Shown: one piece after another, positions 38,077 through 45,766 of the stretch
How positions within the stretch are numbered: the stretch's first letter is position 1
Layout of the letters: the number at the start of each line of letters is the position of its first letter
From: Bacteroides sp.
GTDB lineage: Bacteria; Bacteroidota; Bacteroidia; Bacteroidales; Bacteroidaceae
Direction: 5' to 3'
NCBI RefSeq assembly: GCF_028690125.1
Contig: NZ_JAQVBV010000024.1
Coordinates: 1-64,000, forward strand
DNA length: 64,000 nucleotides
The notes under the pieces: model-generated
What the model was told of the DNA's origin: nothing
Seen by the model: only the letters and a program-made list of their open reading frames with translations
Databases searched by the model: none
Translations under genes and position numbers: made by a program

Positions 38077-38664
38077 ATGAAACAAATAGAGAAAATTGCA
38101 GCAAAGAACCAGCAAAAGGCGTGGGAGATTATCAAAGACACCAATGTGATAGGTATTTGGCAAGATGCAGGAGCGACTATTAATCTTGTCGGTTCGCTAA
38201 AAACGGGTTTGCTTGTCAAGCATCGGGATATTGATTTTCATATTTATACTGAAAAATTGAGTGTTACCGACAGCTTTTCGGCAATGATGAAGCTGGCACA
38301 AAACCCACGCATAAAGCGTATTGAATACGGGAACCTATTAGATACAGACGAAAAGTGTATCGAGTGGCACGCTTGGTATGAGGACGATTGCAAGGAGCTT
38401 TGGCAGTTGGATATGATTCATATTCTGAAAGGCTCTACTTATGATGGCTATTTTGAAAAAGTTGCCGGGCGAATCTCGGAGGTGCTAACCGATGAAACCC
38501 GGCAAGCAATCCTACGCTTGAAATACGAAACTCCCGACACTGAAAAGATTATGGGTGTTATCTATTATCGAGCAGTATTATCAGGAGGGGTTCGCACCTA
38601 TGCCGAATTAACGGAGTGGATAAAAAACAATCCAACAGACGGAGTACTTGAATGGATGCCCTGA
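38077..38664 (+). CDS. Nucleotidyltransferase-fold protein
   Basis: A 195-residue protein. Residues ~37-55 contain the polymerase-beta-like pattern GS (39-40) followed by DID (51-53) in NLVGSLKTGLLVKHRDIDFHI, as in antibiotic nucleotidyltransferases. A second acid is in WQLDMIHIL. Similar genes are sometimes annotated as phosphoglycerate mutase family, but the histidine signature of that family is absent. It precedes a MATE exporter by 1 nt, so a drug- or metabolite-modifying role coupled to export is possible. Function is inferred. ATG 38077 is preferred over the TTG at 38071. Confidence 0.6.
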   Translation: MKQIEKIAAKNQQKAWEIIKDTNVIGIWQDAGATINLVGSLKTGLLVKHRDIDFHIYTEKLSVTDSFSAMMKLAQNPRIKRIEYGNLLDTDEKCIEWHAWYEDDCKELWQLDMIHILKGSTYDGYFEKVAGRISEVLTDETRQAILRLKYETPDTEKIMGVIYYRAVLSGGVRTYAELTEWIKNNPTDGVLEWMP

Positions 38665-38665
38665 T

Positions 38666-39988
38666 ATGGACACATCCTATAAAAGTATTGTCCGCATAAC
38701 GTTTCCGGTATTACTAAGTCTATTGGTCGAACAGATTATCGGAATTACTGATACTGCATTTCTCGGTCATGTCGGTGAAACAGAGTTAGGAGCTTCGGCA
38801 ATAGCCGGAGTTTGTTATCTTATCCTGTTTGTAATTGGTTCGGGGTTTGGAGTAGGATTACAGGTGCTTATTGCCCGGCTTAACGGAGAGAGGAAGAATG
38901 AGGAGGTAATAGCCATATTTTCAACAGGCTTTTATTTCTTGATTCTATTAGCAGTCGTCATTATTTTGGTGGCTCAGGTTGCCATCCCTCCAATATTACA
39001 TCAAATAATCAAATCGGAAGATGTCTTTTCTGCTGCACTTCTGTATCTCAACTGGCGTGTTTTCGGATTATTATTTGCTTTTATCATTGTTGCATTCAGA
39101 GCCTACTGTATTGGGATAACCAAAACCAAAATACTCTCTGTTTGCTCATTGGTGATGGTTGTGGTGAATATTGTATGCAATTATGCTTTGGTATTTGGGA
39201 AATTCGGGTTTCCTGCATTGGGTATTGAGGGGGCTGGTATCGGTTCGTGTATTGCAGAGTTCTCGGCTGCACTTTTATTCGTTTTTTATCATCGACTAAC
39301 AACAAAAGGTTGTTGGCTCAAACTCGTCAATAATATCAACCAACAATGGCTTGATTTGAAGCGGATTCTAAATCTGTCCGTTTGGACAATGCTACAATCT
39401 TTCTTGTCGTTTGCTTCGTGGTTAATCTTCTTTGTAGTTATAGAACATATCGGAGAAACAGCACTGGCGACTTCGAATATCGTAAGAAGTATATCAGCCG
39501 TACCGTTTATCCTTGTGCAGGCATTTGCATCGACCGGAAGTGCATTGGTGAGCAATCTGATTGGTGAAGGTGAGCAAAGTATGGTTTTAGCTTTGTGTCG
39601 AAGAATTATAAAGGTCTGTTATTGTTTTTGCATCCCGTTGGTATTGCTCGGATTTATCTATCCCGACCTTTTCATAAGGTTATATACCGATAACCCTGTG
39701 TTGATTCAACAGTCATTAGAACCGTTGTATGTAATGTTGTCGTCATTTCTGTTTGCTGTTCCTGCATTCGTTTTTTACTGTGTTATATCGGGAACGGGCA
39801 ACACGTCAATGGCATTAAAAATCGGATTGTTGGCTCTTGCAATTTATGTTCTTTACATAAAAGTATTGGATTACCTTGTTCCCAATGTGTCATTACTATG
39901 GACTTCGGAGCATATCTATGCTTTGGCAATACTAATATTATCGGGGATTTATTTGGTGCGTGGAAAATGGAAGCAGAAACAAATATAA
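38666..39988 (+). CDS. MATE-family efflux transporter
   Basis: A 440-residue protein with twelve predicted membrane helices. The DinF-like opening (ITFPVLLSLLVEQIIGITDTAFLGHVGE) and the internal repeat (LNLSVWTMLQSFLSFASWLIFFVV) are diagnostic of MATE. It exports organic cations or drugs using Na+ or H+. It is translated 1 nt after the nucleotidyltransferase-fold gene, and its stop abuts that of the convergent PAS-LuxR gene. ATG 38666 is preferred to the TTG at 38648. Confidence 0.9.
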   Translation: MDTSYKSIVRITFPVLLSLLVEQIIGITDTAFLGHVGETELGASAIAGVCYLILFVIGSGFGVGLQVLIARLNGERKNEEVIAIFSTGFYFLILLAVVIILVAQVAIPPILHQIIKSEDVFSAALLYLNWRVFGLLFAFIIVAFRAYCIGITKTKILSVCSLVMVVVNIVCNYALVFGKFGFPALGIEGAGIGSCIAEFSAALLFVFYHRLTTKGCWLKLVNNINQQWLDLKRILNLSVWTMLQSFLSFASWLIFFVVIEHIGETALATSNIVRSISAVPFILVQAFASTGSALVSNLIGEGEQSMVLALCRRIIKVCYCFCIPLVLLGFIYPDLFIRLYTDNPVLIQQSLEPLYVMLSSFLFAVPAFVFYCVISGTGNTSMALKIGLLALAIYVLYIKVLDYLVPNVSLLWTSEHIYALAILILSGIYLVRGKWKQKQI

Positions 39989-40759
39989 TCAGACAATTAG
40001 CCCTGTTTTACGTCCCGCATTAATAGCCTCGATAGAGTTTTGAACCCCTAACTTTCTCAGAAGATTTTGCCTGTGAATGTTTACCGTGTGAATACTGACC
40101 CCCAATTTACAGGCAATTTCTTTGCTCAACAACCCTTGCTTTATCAGTTGTAGAATTTCTATCTCTCGACTGGTGAGTTCCGGTTTAGTTTCAGCAAAGC
40201 TATGTGGAGAAAACATCTCTCCTGTTTTTAGATTCAGTACCGTACATTGCACTCCATCTAACGGTCGTTGGTCGGAAGCAATGTCCATTACTCCCAATAT
40301 AAGCCATGCTTTACCACTGTCGGAAGTTTCTAACACTTGCTGTTTGCTTGTTACATTGATGTATTGTCCTTTAGCATTTAGAACTCGATAACTAAAAATA
40401 TTTTTATAGTTATTTCTATCTTCTATCGGTTGGCTATAAATGAATTGAGATAAACTAATCTGAAGAGATTTTATGTTGAATAAATCTTCGGGGTGAATAC
40501 GAGATTCAAGATAGTTATCATCGTACTCTTCAATCATCTCTATTTTTCGATTATCATAACCCAGTAAATCGACAAAGTTTGATGAAGCATAGGTATATCG
40601 ACACTTACAAACATCCACAACGAAAGTGCAGCTATGGTTCATTTTTCCCATTTGCTGCAACATGGCTTTGTCTCTATTCCACACAGAATAGTCAATCTCC
40701 TGTTCATGTAGAGCTTGTTTCGCCCACATATCTTCTCTCGTTATATCCAATGCTTCCAT
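39989..40759 (-). CDS. PAS-LuxR transcriptional regulator
   Basis: A 256-residue protein. Residues ~35-150 form a PAS domain (CTFVVDVCKCRYTYASSNFVDLLGYD) that may bind a small molecule or cofactor. The last ~65 residues are a LuxR helix-turn-helix (LTSREIEILQLIKQGLLSKEIACKL, VSIHTVNIHRQNLLRKLGV). It is convergent with the MATE operon and shares a 20-bp operator-like motif with it, so it is probably its regulator and autoregulated. Start ATG 40759 is preferred over the TTG two codons upstream. Confidence 0.85.
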   Translation of the reverse strand: MEALDITREDMWAKQALHEQEIDYSVWNRDKAMLQQMGKMNHSCTFVVDVCKCRYTYASSNFVDLLGYDNRKIEMIEEYDDNYLESRIHPEDLFNIKSLQISLSQFIYSQPIEDRNNYKNIFSYRVLNAKGQYINVTSKQQVLETSDSGKAWLILGVMDIASDQRPLDGVQCTVLNLKTGEMFSPHSFAETKPELTSREIEILQLIKQGLLSKEIACKLGVSIHTVNIHRQNLLRKLGVQNSIEAINAGRKTGLIV

Positions 40760-40767
40760 ATTCAATG

Positions 40768-40787
40768 TAGCTATATATAGCTATTTC
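40768..40787. promoter_or_regulatory. Operator-like site B
   Basis: TAGCTATATATAGCTATTTC lies in the leader of the PAS-LuxR gene, 9 nt upstream of its ATG. It differs from site A (38010-38029) by a single base. Confidence 0.6.
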
Positions 40788-40806
40788 GGGTTCTACTTCT
40801 ATCAAC

Positions 40807-40824
40807 TACCTTTGTACAAAGGTA
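40807..40824. promoter_or_regulatory. Palindromic bidirectional -7 element
   Basis: The perfect 18-bp palindrome TACCTTTGTACAAAGGTA contains a TAnnTTTG box on each strand. The minus-strand box (40817-40824) fits the PAS-LuxR gene; the plus-strand box could add transcription toward the TetR gene. Confidence 0.5.
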
Positions 40825-40878
40825 ATACATTAAAGCCAAATTGTTTATGAATAGTATTGATTATTCGGATAAAGTATC

Positions 40879-40907
40879 TATCTTTGCATACCGTACTATA
40901 TGGTATG
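40879..40907 (+). promoter_or_regulatory. TetR-gene promoter with overlapping dyad operator
   Basis: TATCTTTG (40879-40886) is followed directly by the dyad CATACC (40887-40892) / GGTATG (40902-40907). A 21-bp dyad at the start site is a typical autoregulatory TetR operator. Confidence 0.55.
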
Positions 40908-40917
40908 GTTTTAGAAT

Positions 40918-41463
40918 ATGAAAAAAGTAGATAAAGAACAATGGTTTATAGTCGGTCTTGATGTTTTGGCGAAAGATGGATTTGCAAGAATCACGATAGA
41001 TAACCTATGCGGATTATTGCAAATCACTAAAGGTGCTTTTTACCACCATTTCAAAAATATTGATGGCTATATTGATGCTTTGATGAAATATTGGTTAAAC
41101 CAAAATACGATTCAAGTAATTGAAGAAGCGGATAAACTGCCATCTGCAAAAGAACGAATAGAATTTATTGGTAATGCCGTAATTCAAAGATTGCATAAAA
41201 GTGAACAAGTGATACGTGCTTGGGGATTTTCCAGTCCAATCGTAAAAAAGTATGTTCAGCAAGTAGATGATTTACGGATTGAATATTCGACCAAACAAAG
41301 AGTGTTATTAGGTCTGTCGGAAGAGGAAGCCAAAAATATCACTGTTTTGGAATATGCGATTTTTGTCGGGGGACAACAATTGTTCCCTGATATGGACAAA
41401 AAAGAGTTGGAGCAGCTTTATCTATTCTATTGTCAAAAACTTCAATCGAGTGAGTTGAAATGA
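40918..41463 (+). CDS. TetR/AcrR-family regulator
   Basis: A 181-residue protein with the TetR N-terminal helix-turn-helix (FARITIDNLCGLLQITKGAFYHHF, the family YHHF end) and an all-helical ligand-binding C-terminus. It probably represses its own operon through the dyad at 40887-40907 and releases it on binding a ligand. Its stop overlaps the next start (ATGA at 41460-41463), so it is translationally coupled to the methyltransferase gene. Confidence 0.88.
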   Translation: MKKVDKEQWFIVGLDVLAKDGFARITIDNLCGLLQITKGAFYHHFKNIDGYIDALMKYWLNQNTIQVIEEADKLPSAKERIEFIGNAVIQRLHKSEQVIRAWGFSSPIVKKYVQQVDDLRIEYSTKQRVLLGLSEEEAKNITVLEYAIFVGGQQLFPDMDKKELEQLYLFYCQKLQSSELK

Positions 41464-42185
41464 AACCATATAACAAAAATGAATCAAAAGGGATTCAGGT
41501 TCATAGGATGTTTAATAACATCGCCCCCTACTACGACAAGATATGCCACATTCTATCATTCAATATAGATAGACTTTGGCGAAAACGATTAGTAAAACTC
41601 GTTGCCGGAATAAAGCCAGTCAATATCGTTGATATAGCAACAGGAACGGGTGATGTTGCCATAAGTATGGCGAGAAATATTTCAACCGCTCAGATTGTTG
41701 GAATTGACTTATCGGAAGAGATGCTGAAAGTTGCACAGCAAAAAATTGAGCATTCGGGTATCAAGTCCAACATAAAGTTCTTATGTGAAGATGCTGAAAA
41801 TCTATCGCTTGCCAGTAATTCTTTTGATGTAGTAACAATTTCATTCGGTATAAGAAATTTTGAAAATATAGATAAAGGTTTGTCGGAATGTTACCGGATT
41901 TTGAGAGAGGGCGGAAGTTTGTTTGTAATGGAATTTTCGACACCTAAGCATAAAGTATTCAATGTGCTATATCGTTTCTACTCAAAATCTATTTTACCTG
42001 TAATTGGTCGAATAATCTCAAAAGACAATAAGGCATATACATATCTACCTGAATCAATCGTAGAATTTTATCAGGAAGATGAATTTACTAAACTATTGCA
42101 AAATAGCGGTTTTGATAGCTGTTCCGCCATATCGTTGTCAAATGGAATCGCTCACATTTACATAGGTGTTAAACCTAAAATATAG
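41460..42185 (+). CDS. UbiE/MenG-type SAM-dependent methyltransferase
   Basis: A 241-residue class I methyltransferase. The SAM motif is VDIATGTGDVAISM, and the UbiE-family signatures FNNIAPYYDKICHILSFNID and ISFGIRNFENIDKGL are well conserved. Housekeeping MenG makes menaquinone from demethylmenaquinone. A cargo copy inside a conjugative element is unusual and may modify quinones or another small molecule. It is co-expressed with a TetR gene, so it is presumably inducible. Confidence 0.85.
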   Translation: MKPYNKNESKGIQVHRMFNNIAPYYDKICHILSFNIDRLWRKRLVKLVAGIKPVNIVDIATGTGDVAISMARNISTAQIVGIDLSEEMLKVAQQKIEHSGIKSNIKFLCEDAENLSLASNSFDVVTISFGIRNFENIDKGLSECYRILREGGSLFVMEFSTPKHKVFNVLYRFYSKSILPVIGRIISKDNKAYTYLPESIVEFYQEDEFTKLLQNSGFDSCSAISLSNGIAHIYIGVKPKI

Positions 42186-42190
42186 ATATT

Positions 42191-42679
42191 ATGGACACGA
42201 CTAAAATATATAAGGGTAGCTTAATTGATAATTACCTCCCTGCTGACTACTTAGATTCATTCTCTAAGGACGTTGTAACACAAGAGAACATTACGCCTGA
42301 TGCTTTCTTTGATATGGCATTTAATCGTTTTCCTATTTGGATAGATTGGCTATTGAAATTGAGAAACAAAATTGTCAAACCTTTAGGATTAGATACCACA
42401 AGTCGTTTTTCCGATTCTGTATGTGAAAGAAGTGCAAATGAAATAATTTGGGGAATGCCTGATAAACATCTGAATTTTCACGTTTCAATGTGGTGTGGTA
42501 AGTATCGGGATGGTAAACAGGAGCTTCGGATTACCACTGTTGTAAAATATAACAATTGGTTTGGACGATTGTATTTCTTCGTTATCAGGCTGTTTCATGG
42601 GATAATTATAAAATCTATTTTGAAAAGCATAGCAAAAAGGAACGTAAACTTGGCGAGATTGGACAATCACAGTTCATAG
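42191..42679 (+). CDS. DUF2867-like protein
   Basis: A 162-residue protein with the DUF2867 look: YLPADYLDSFSKDV near the N-terminus, then a central RFPIWIDWLLKLRNKIV and the strand DKHLNFHVSMW. The C-terminal RLYFFVIRLFHGIIIKSILK resembles the membrane-associated end of START-like/DUF2867 proteins. Function is unknown; the fold may bind a lipid. It follows the UbiE-like gene by 5 nt, so it probably acts on the same small-molecule pathway. Confidence 0.65.
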   Translation: MDTTKIYKGSLIDNYLPADYLDSFSKDVVTQENITPDAFFDMAFNRFPIWIDWLLKLRNKIVKPLGLDTTSRFSDSVCERSANEIIWGMPDKHLNFHVSMWCGKYRDGKQELRITTVVKYNNWFGRLYFFVIRLFHGIIIKSILKSIAKRNVNLARLDNHSS

Positions 42680-42713
42680 CAAAGCGAGTAATTTTGCTGA
42701 AAATAATAGCATT

Positions 42714-43556
42714 ATGCGAAATAGCACTGAAAACATATACCACCAAAAGGTGAATCAGGTCATTGATTATATCAGTGCCAATCTACATTTGCCGTTGCAG
42801 TTGGATGTTATTGCCGATAAGATAAACGTATCTCAAAGGCAATTACTCCGTATTATGCGTTCCGCCCTAAATGAATCATTATATGCTTATGTGGCAAGGC
42901 AACGTATTGAACGGGCTGTGTTATGTATGCAAACAGAAGATATTAGCCTGACTAAATTGGCTGAAATGGTTGGATATGATAATCCGCAATCTCTCTCAAA
43001 GGCATTTAAGAAACAATTTGGAATATCTCCTAAAGCATACAGAGATGAACTACAATCCCGATTAGAGGGCTATGTGCAAAGCAGTGGAAACAGAAGTCGT
43101 CTTCAATCCGAAATATGCTATTTTGAAGGATTGGAATTAGTCTACATTCGTATATTTGGCAAGTATGGTGAAGCAGAACCTTACGAAACAGCATGGAATA
43201 AGCTTATGAGGTTTCTCAAAGATAATCACGCATTAACACCTGAAACTCGTTTTATCGGATTGAGTTTCGACGACCCCAATGTAACCAATCACAGACAATG
43301 TAGATTTTATGCTTGTGCATCGGTGCAAAAAAAGATTATTCCAACTGGAGAGTTTGGAACGATTCAGTTGAAGCAAGGCAAGTATGCCGTTTATACTTTA
43401 ATGGGGAGTTGTTCAGGGTTACAAGAGCTGTATAATAATATCAGTGTAAATTTTGAATATACAACTCGGCACGGGATGGCTTTTGAGGAGTATATCAATT
43501 ATTCAAAAGAGAATAGCGAAAAAGATATGACAAAAATTTATATACCAATTAAATAG
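42714..43556 (+). CDS. AraC-family regulator with GyrI-like effector domain
   Basis: A 280-residue protein. Residues ~8-108 are an AraC/XylS DNA-binding domain with two helix-turn-helices (LDVIADKINVSQRQLLRIM; LTKLAEMVGYDNPQSLSKAF) and the signature KQFGISPKAYR. Residues ~120-278 are a GyrI-like effector-binding domain (YIRIFGKYGEAEPYETAWNKL) that usually binds amphipathic drugs. This Rob/BmrR-like layout suggests a drug-sensing activator of the surrounding cluster. Confidence 0.87.
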   Translation: MRNSTENIYHQKVNQVIDYISANLHLPLQLDVIADKINVSQRQLLRIMRSALNESLYAYVARQRIERAVLCMQTEDISLTKLAEMVGYDNPQSLSKAFKKQFGISPKAYRDELQSRLEGYVQSSGNRSRLQSEICYFEGLELVYIRIFGKYGEAEPYETAWNKLMRFLKDNHALTPETRFIGLSFDDPNVTNHRQCRFYACASVQKKIIPTGEFGTIQLKQGKYAVYTLMGSCSGLQELYNNISVNFEYTTRHGMAFEEYINYSKENSEKDMTKIYIPIK

Positions 43557-43563
43557 TGCTTTT

Positions 43564-44331
43564 ATGGAGACAAAATACATTACACTCACAAAAGAGAATA
43601 TAGATAAAGAGCATATTTGCTGTGCATTTTCAGACAAAAAATGCTCGGAAGGCTATGAGATGAAAAAAGCGTGGCTGAAAAAAGAGTTTGACAATGGCTA
43701 TGTGTTCAGGCGATTAGATGCACGAGCAAAGGTTTTTATAGAGTATGTTCCTGCTGAAAAGGCATGGATTCCGGTTGATGCACCGAATTATTTGATGATT
43801 AATTGCTTTTGGGTATCAGGGCAATATAAGGGAAACGGACACGCTAAAGCGTTACTTCAATCTGCTATTGAGGATGCAAAAGCACAAGGCAAAAACGGAT
43901 TGGTTACGGTTGTCGGGACGAAGAAATTTCACTTTATGAGTGATAGTAAATGGTTATTAAATCAAGGATTTGAAAGCATAGAAAACTTGCCAAATGGGTT
44001 TTCATTATTGGTATTGAAATTCGATAAAAATGCTCCTAATCCCTCTTTTAAGGAGAGTGTGAAAACTGGTGAGTGCGAGCAGAAAGAGGGTTTGGTAGCT
44101 TACTATACCAATCGCTGCCCATTTACCGACTATTATGTGAACGGCTCTTTATGGGTGTTGGCACAAGAAAATAATATTCCACTAAAAGTGATAAAGTTGG
44201 AGACAATGGAACAGGCACAAGCCGCACCTACTCCAGCCACTATATTTTCAGCTTTCTATAATGGGAAATTCCTAACAACAGATATGAGTATATGCACAGA
44301 GTCAAAGTTTAAGAAATTATTTAGCAAGTAA
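43564..44331 (+). CDS. GNAT N-acetyltransferase, YoaP type
   Basis: A 255-residue protein. The N-terminal two thirds are GNAT with the acetyl-CoA loop QYKGNGHAKALL. The C-terminal ~85 residues are the YoaP-like domain (LVAYYTNRCPFTDYYV...PTPATIFSAFYNGKFLTTD), a thioredoxin-like fold. It would acetylate a small molecule or drug; the substrate is unknown. The gene begins 7 nt after the AraC gene. Confidence 0.82.
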   Translation: METKYITLTKENIDKEHICCAFSDKKCSEGYEMKKAWLKKEFDNGYVFRRLDARAKVFIEYVPAEKAWIPVDAPNYLMINCFWVSGQYKGNGHAKALLQSAIEDAKAQGKNGLVTVVGTKKFHFMSDSKWLLNQGFESIENLPNGFSLLVLKFDKNAPNPSFKESVKTGECEQKEGLVAYYTNRCPFTDYYVNGSLWVLAQENNIPLKVIKLETMEQAQAAPTPATIFSAFYNGKFLTTDMSICTESKFKKLFSK

Positions 44332-44343
44332 AAAAGTAATCTT

Positions 44344-45192
44344 ATGAGAGAATACATCGACAACATATTACAGGAAATAGAATCGGAGATTGACAACTTC
44401 GATTTCTACGATTGCGATATTATCGAAAATTCTCTTGCAATGATTACCCGGTTAGAAAATATACTCACGGAATTACGGGTGCAGATAGCCGATTATACAT
44501 TTGCTTCCAAAGAAGAAGAGATATTATTTTTCAAGACACAAAAACCGGAGCTATTGGGACGATTGTTGTTTTTTGATAAAGTCTATCAGATAGAATCTAA
44601 ATTTCCCAATGGTAGTGATGATGTGGTAACAGCTTACTTGAATGAGAAATTGGATAATCTGACCTATTTCTTCAATCGCAATTTGGATTTCTACCAGTAT
44701 TACCGCTCGAAATCCACCCTGTATGATGAACACTATTTCATTCGGGGACGGGCGGATGTCCGGCTTCATTCGGACAGTTCCCGATACGATAGAGACCCTA
44801 ACTTTTCAACAGGATTTGATTACAAAGTAGCGAAAATCCTTGCAAATGAAATGCTGCGTATATTTCTGAATAAACGATTGCAGAACATCGGTAAGGAGAA
44901 ATATTTGGAAGCATCAAGGGTGAAGTATCTAAAACGCCCAATCAATTTTACAGGAAAGAAAGTTGCACTTATTGAAATTGGTTATTCTCTTGCTGCCGCT
45001 GGAGATATTAATCATGGCAATATCGAAATCAAAGAGTTGATGGACTATCTCGGTGCGGTGTTTAATGTGGATTTAGGCGACTATTACGCAGCCTATATAG
45101 CCATGAAAGGGCGAAAGAAAGACCGGACAGCACATCTGAAACGTCTTATCGAAGCTCTGACTAAAAAGATGGACGAGGACGATTCTATATAA
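44344..45192 (+). CDS. rteC: RteC-type regulator of element excision
   Basis: A 282-residue protein with the RteC-family pattern (YYRSKSTLYDEHYFIRGRADVRLH, GFDYKVAKILANEMLRIFL, KVALIEIGYSLAAAGDINHGN). In CTnDOT, RteC is a winged-helix activator that turns on the excision operon directly downstream, and is itself controlled by tetracycline through RteA/RteB. Here the same downstream order is kept, but no rteA, rteB or tetQ precedes it; an AraC/TetR cargo cluster takes their place, so induction may follow another signal. Confidence 0.9.
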   Translation: MREYIDNILQEIESEIDNFDFYDCDIIENSLAMITRLENILTELRVQIADYTFASKEEEILFFKTQKPELLGRLLFFDKVYQIESKFPNGSDDVVTAYLNEKLDNLTYFFNRNLDFYQYYRSKSTLYDEHYFIRGRADVRLHSDSSRYDRDPNFSTGFDYKVAKILANEMLRIFLNKRLQNIGKEKYLEASRVKYLKRPINFTGKKVALIEIGYSLAAAGDINHGNIEIKELMDYLGAVFNVDLGDYYAAYIAMKGRKKDRTAHLKRLIEALTKKMDEDDSI

Positions 45193-45210
45193 CAGCAAGT
45201 TACATATCTA

Positions 45211-45246
45211 AAAATACTATGTTAGTGATAACATGGTATTTTTTGT
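45211..45246 (+). terminator. Terminator of rteC
   Basis: AATACTATGTTA pairs with TAACATGGTATT (one G-T pair) and is followed by TTTTTTGTTTT. A second hairpin with T-run (GTGGTTTG/CAAGCCAC, 45253-45288) follows directly. Confidence 0.7.
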
Positions 45247-45293
45247 TTTAGAGGTGGTTTGTCGAATGGCAAGCCACTTTTTTGTGCCGTTTG

Positions 45294-45383
45294 GGGTCAG
45301 AATCTCGAAAATATGGGTCAGAAAAATAACTACTATGATAGTATGAACCGTACATTTTTATTTTTTCAAACTCTCGAAATTTG
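45294..45383 (+). promoter_or_regulatory. Candidate RteC-controlled promoter of the excision module
   Basis: GGGTCAGAA occurs twice exactly 21 bp apart (45294-45302, 45315-45323). The palindrome TACTATGATAGTA (45331-45343) follows, then a poor -7 box GAAATTTG (45376-45383). A weak core promoter with phased upstream repeats is what an activator-dependent promoter should look like. Assignment to RteC is inferred from position and family knowledge. Confidence 0.5.
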
Positions 45384-45406
45384 CAGCAAAACAATTAGTT
45401 AGCAAT

Positions 45407-45766
45407 ATGGAGATAATAACATTTGAATCGAAAACGTATCAAGAACTGGATGCGAAAATCACCGCCATTGCCAATTACATCTTCAACCATCAGGAAGCGG
45501 AAAATACCAATGAGGATGATATTTGGGTGGATAGTTACGAGGTATGCACATTCTTAAAAATCAGCGACCGCACGCTGCAACGGCTTCGAGCCGCCGGAAC
45601 TATCAATTATTCCAATATCGGCGGACGTTACTTCTACAAAATAGGAGAAATCAAACGAATACTCGAAGAGCGGCTGATTAAAAGAGACAAAGAGTGTATA
45701 GATAACCTGATAACAAACCACAAGCTGTATGTTAAGGAAAGAAGAAATATTAGACAGGACAAATAA
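45407..45766 (+). CDS. Excisionase-like helix-turn-helix protein
   Basis: A 119-residue protein with a MerR/excisionase-type winged helix at residues ~46-90 (YEVCTFLKISDRTLQRLRAAGTINYSNIGGRYFYK). It lies immediately downstream of rteC, in the position of the xis2c/xis2d genes of CTnDOT, whose products bend attachment-site DNA for excision. Its 3' end overlaps the next gene by 38 nt, so the two are coupled. Confidence 0.75.
   Translation: MEIITFESKTYQELDAKITAIANYIFNHQEAENTNEDDIWVDSYEVCTFLKISDRTLQRLRAAGTINYSNIGGRYFYKIGEIKRILEERLIKRDKECIDNLITNHKLYVKERRNIRQDK

Noticed and set aside
38077..38664. Phosphoglycerate mutase annotation for this gene
   Set aside because: The RHG-type histidine motif of that family is absent; the GS...DxD pattern supports a nucleotidyltransferase fold instead.
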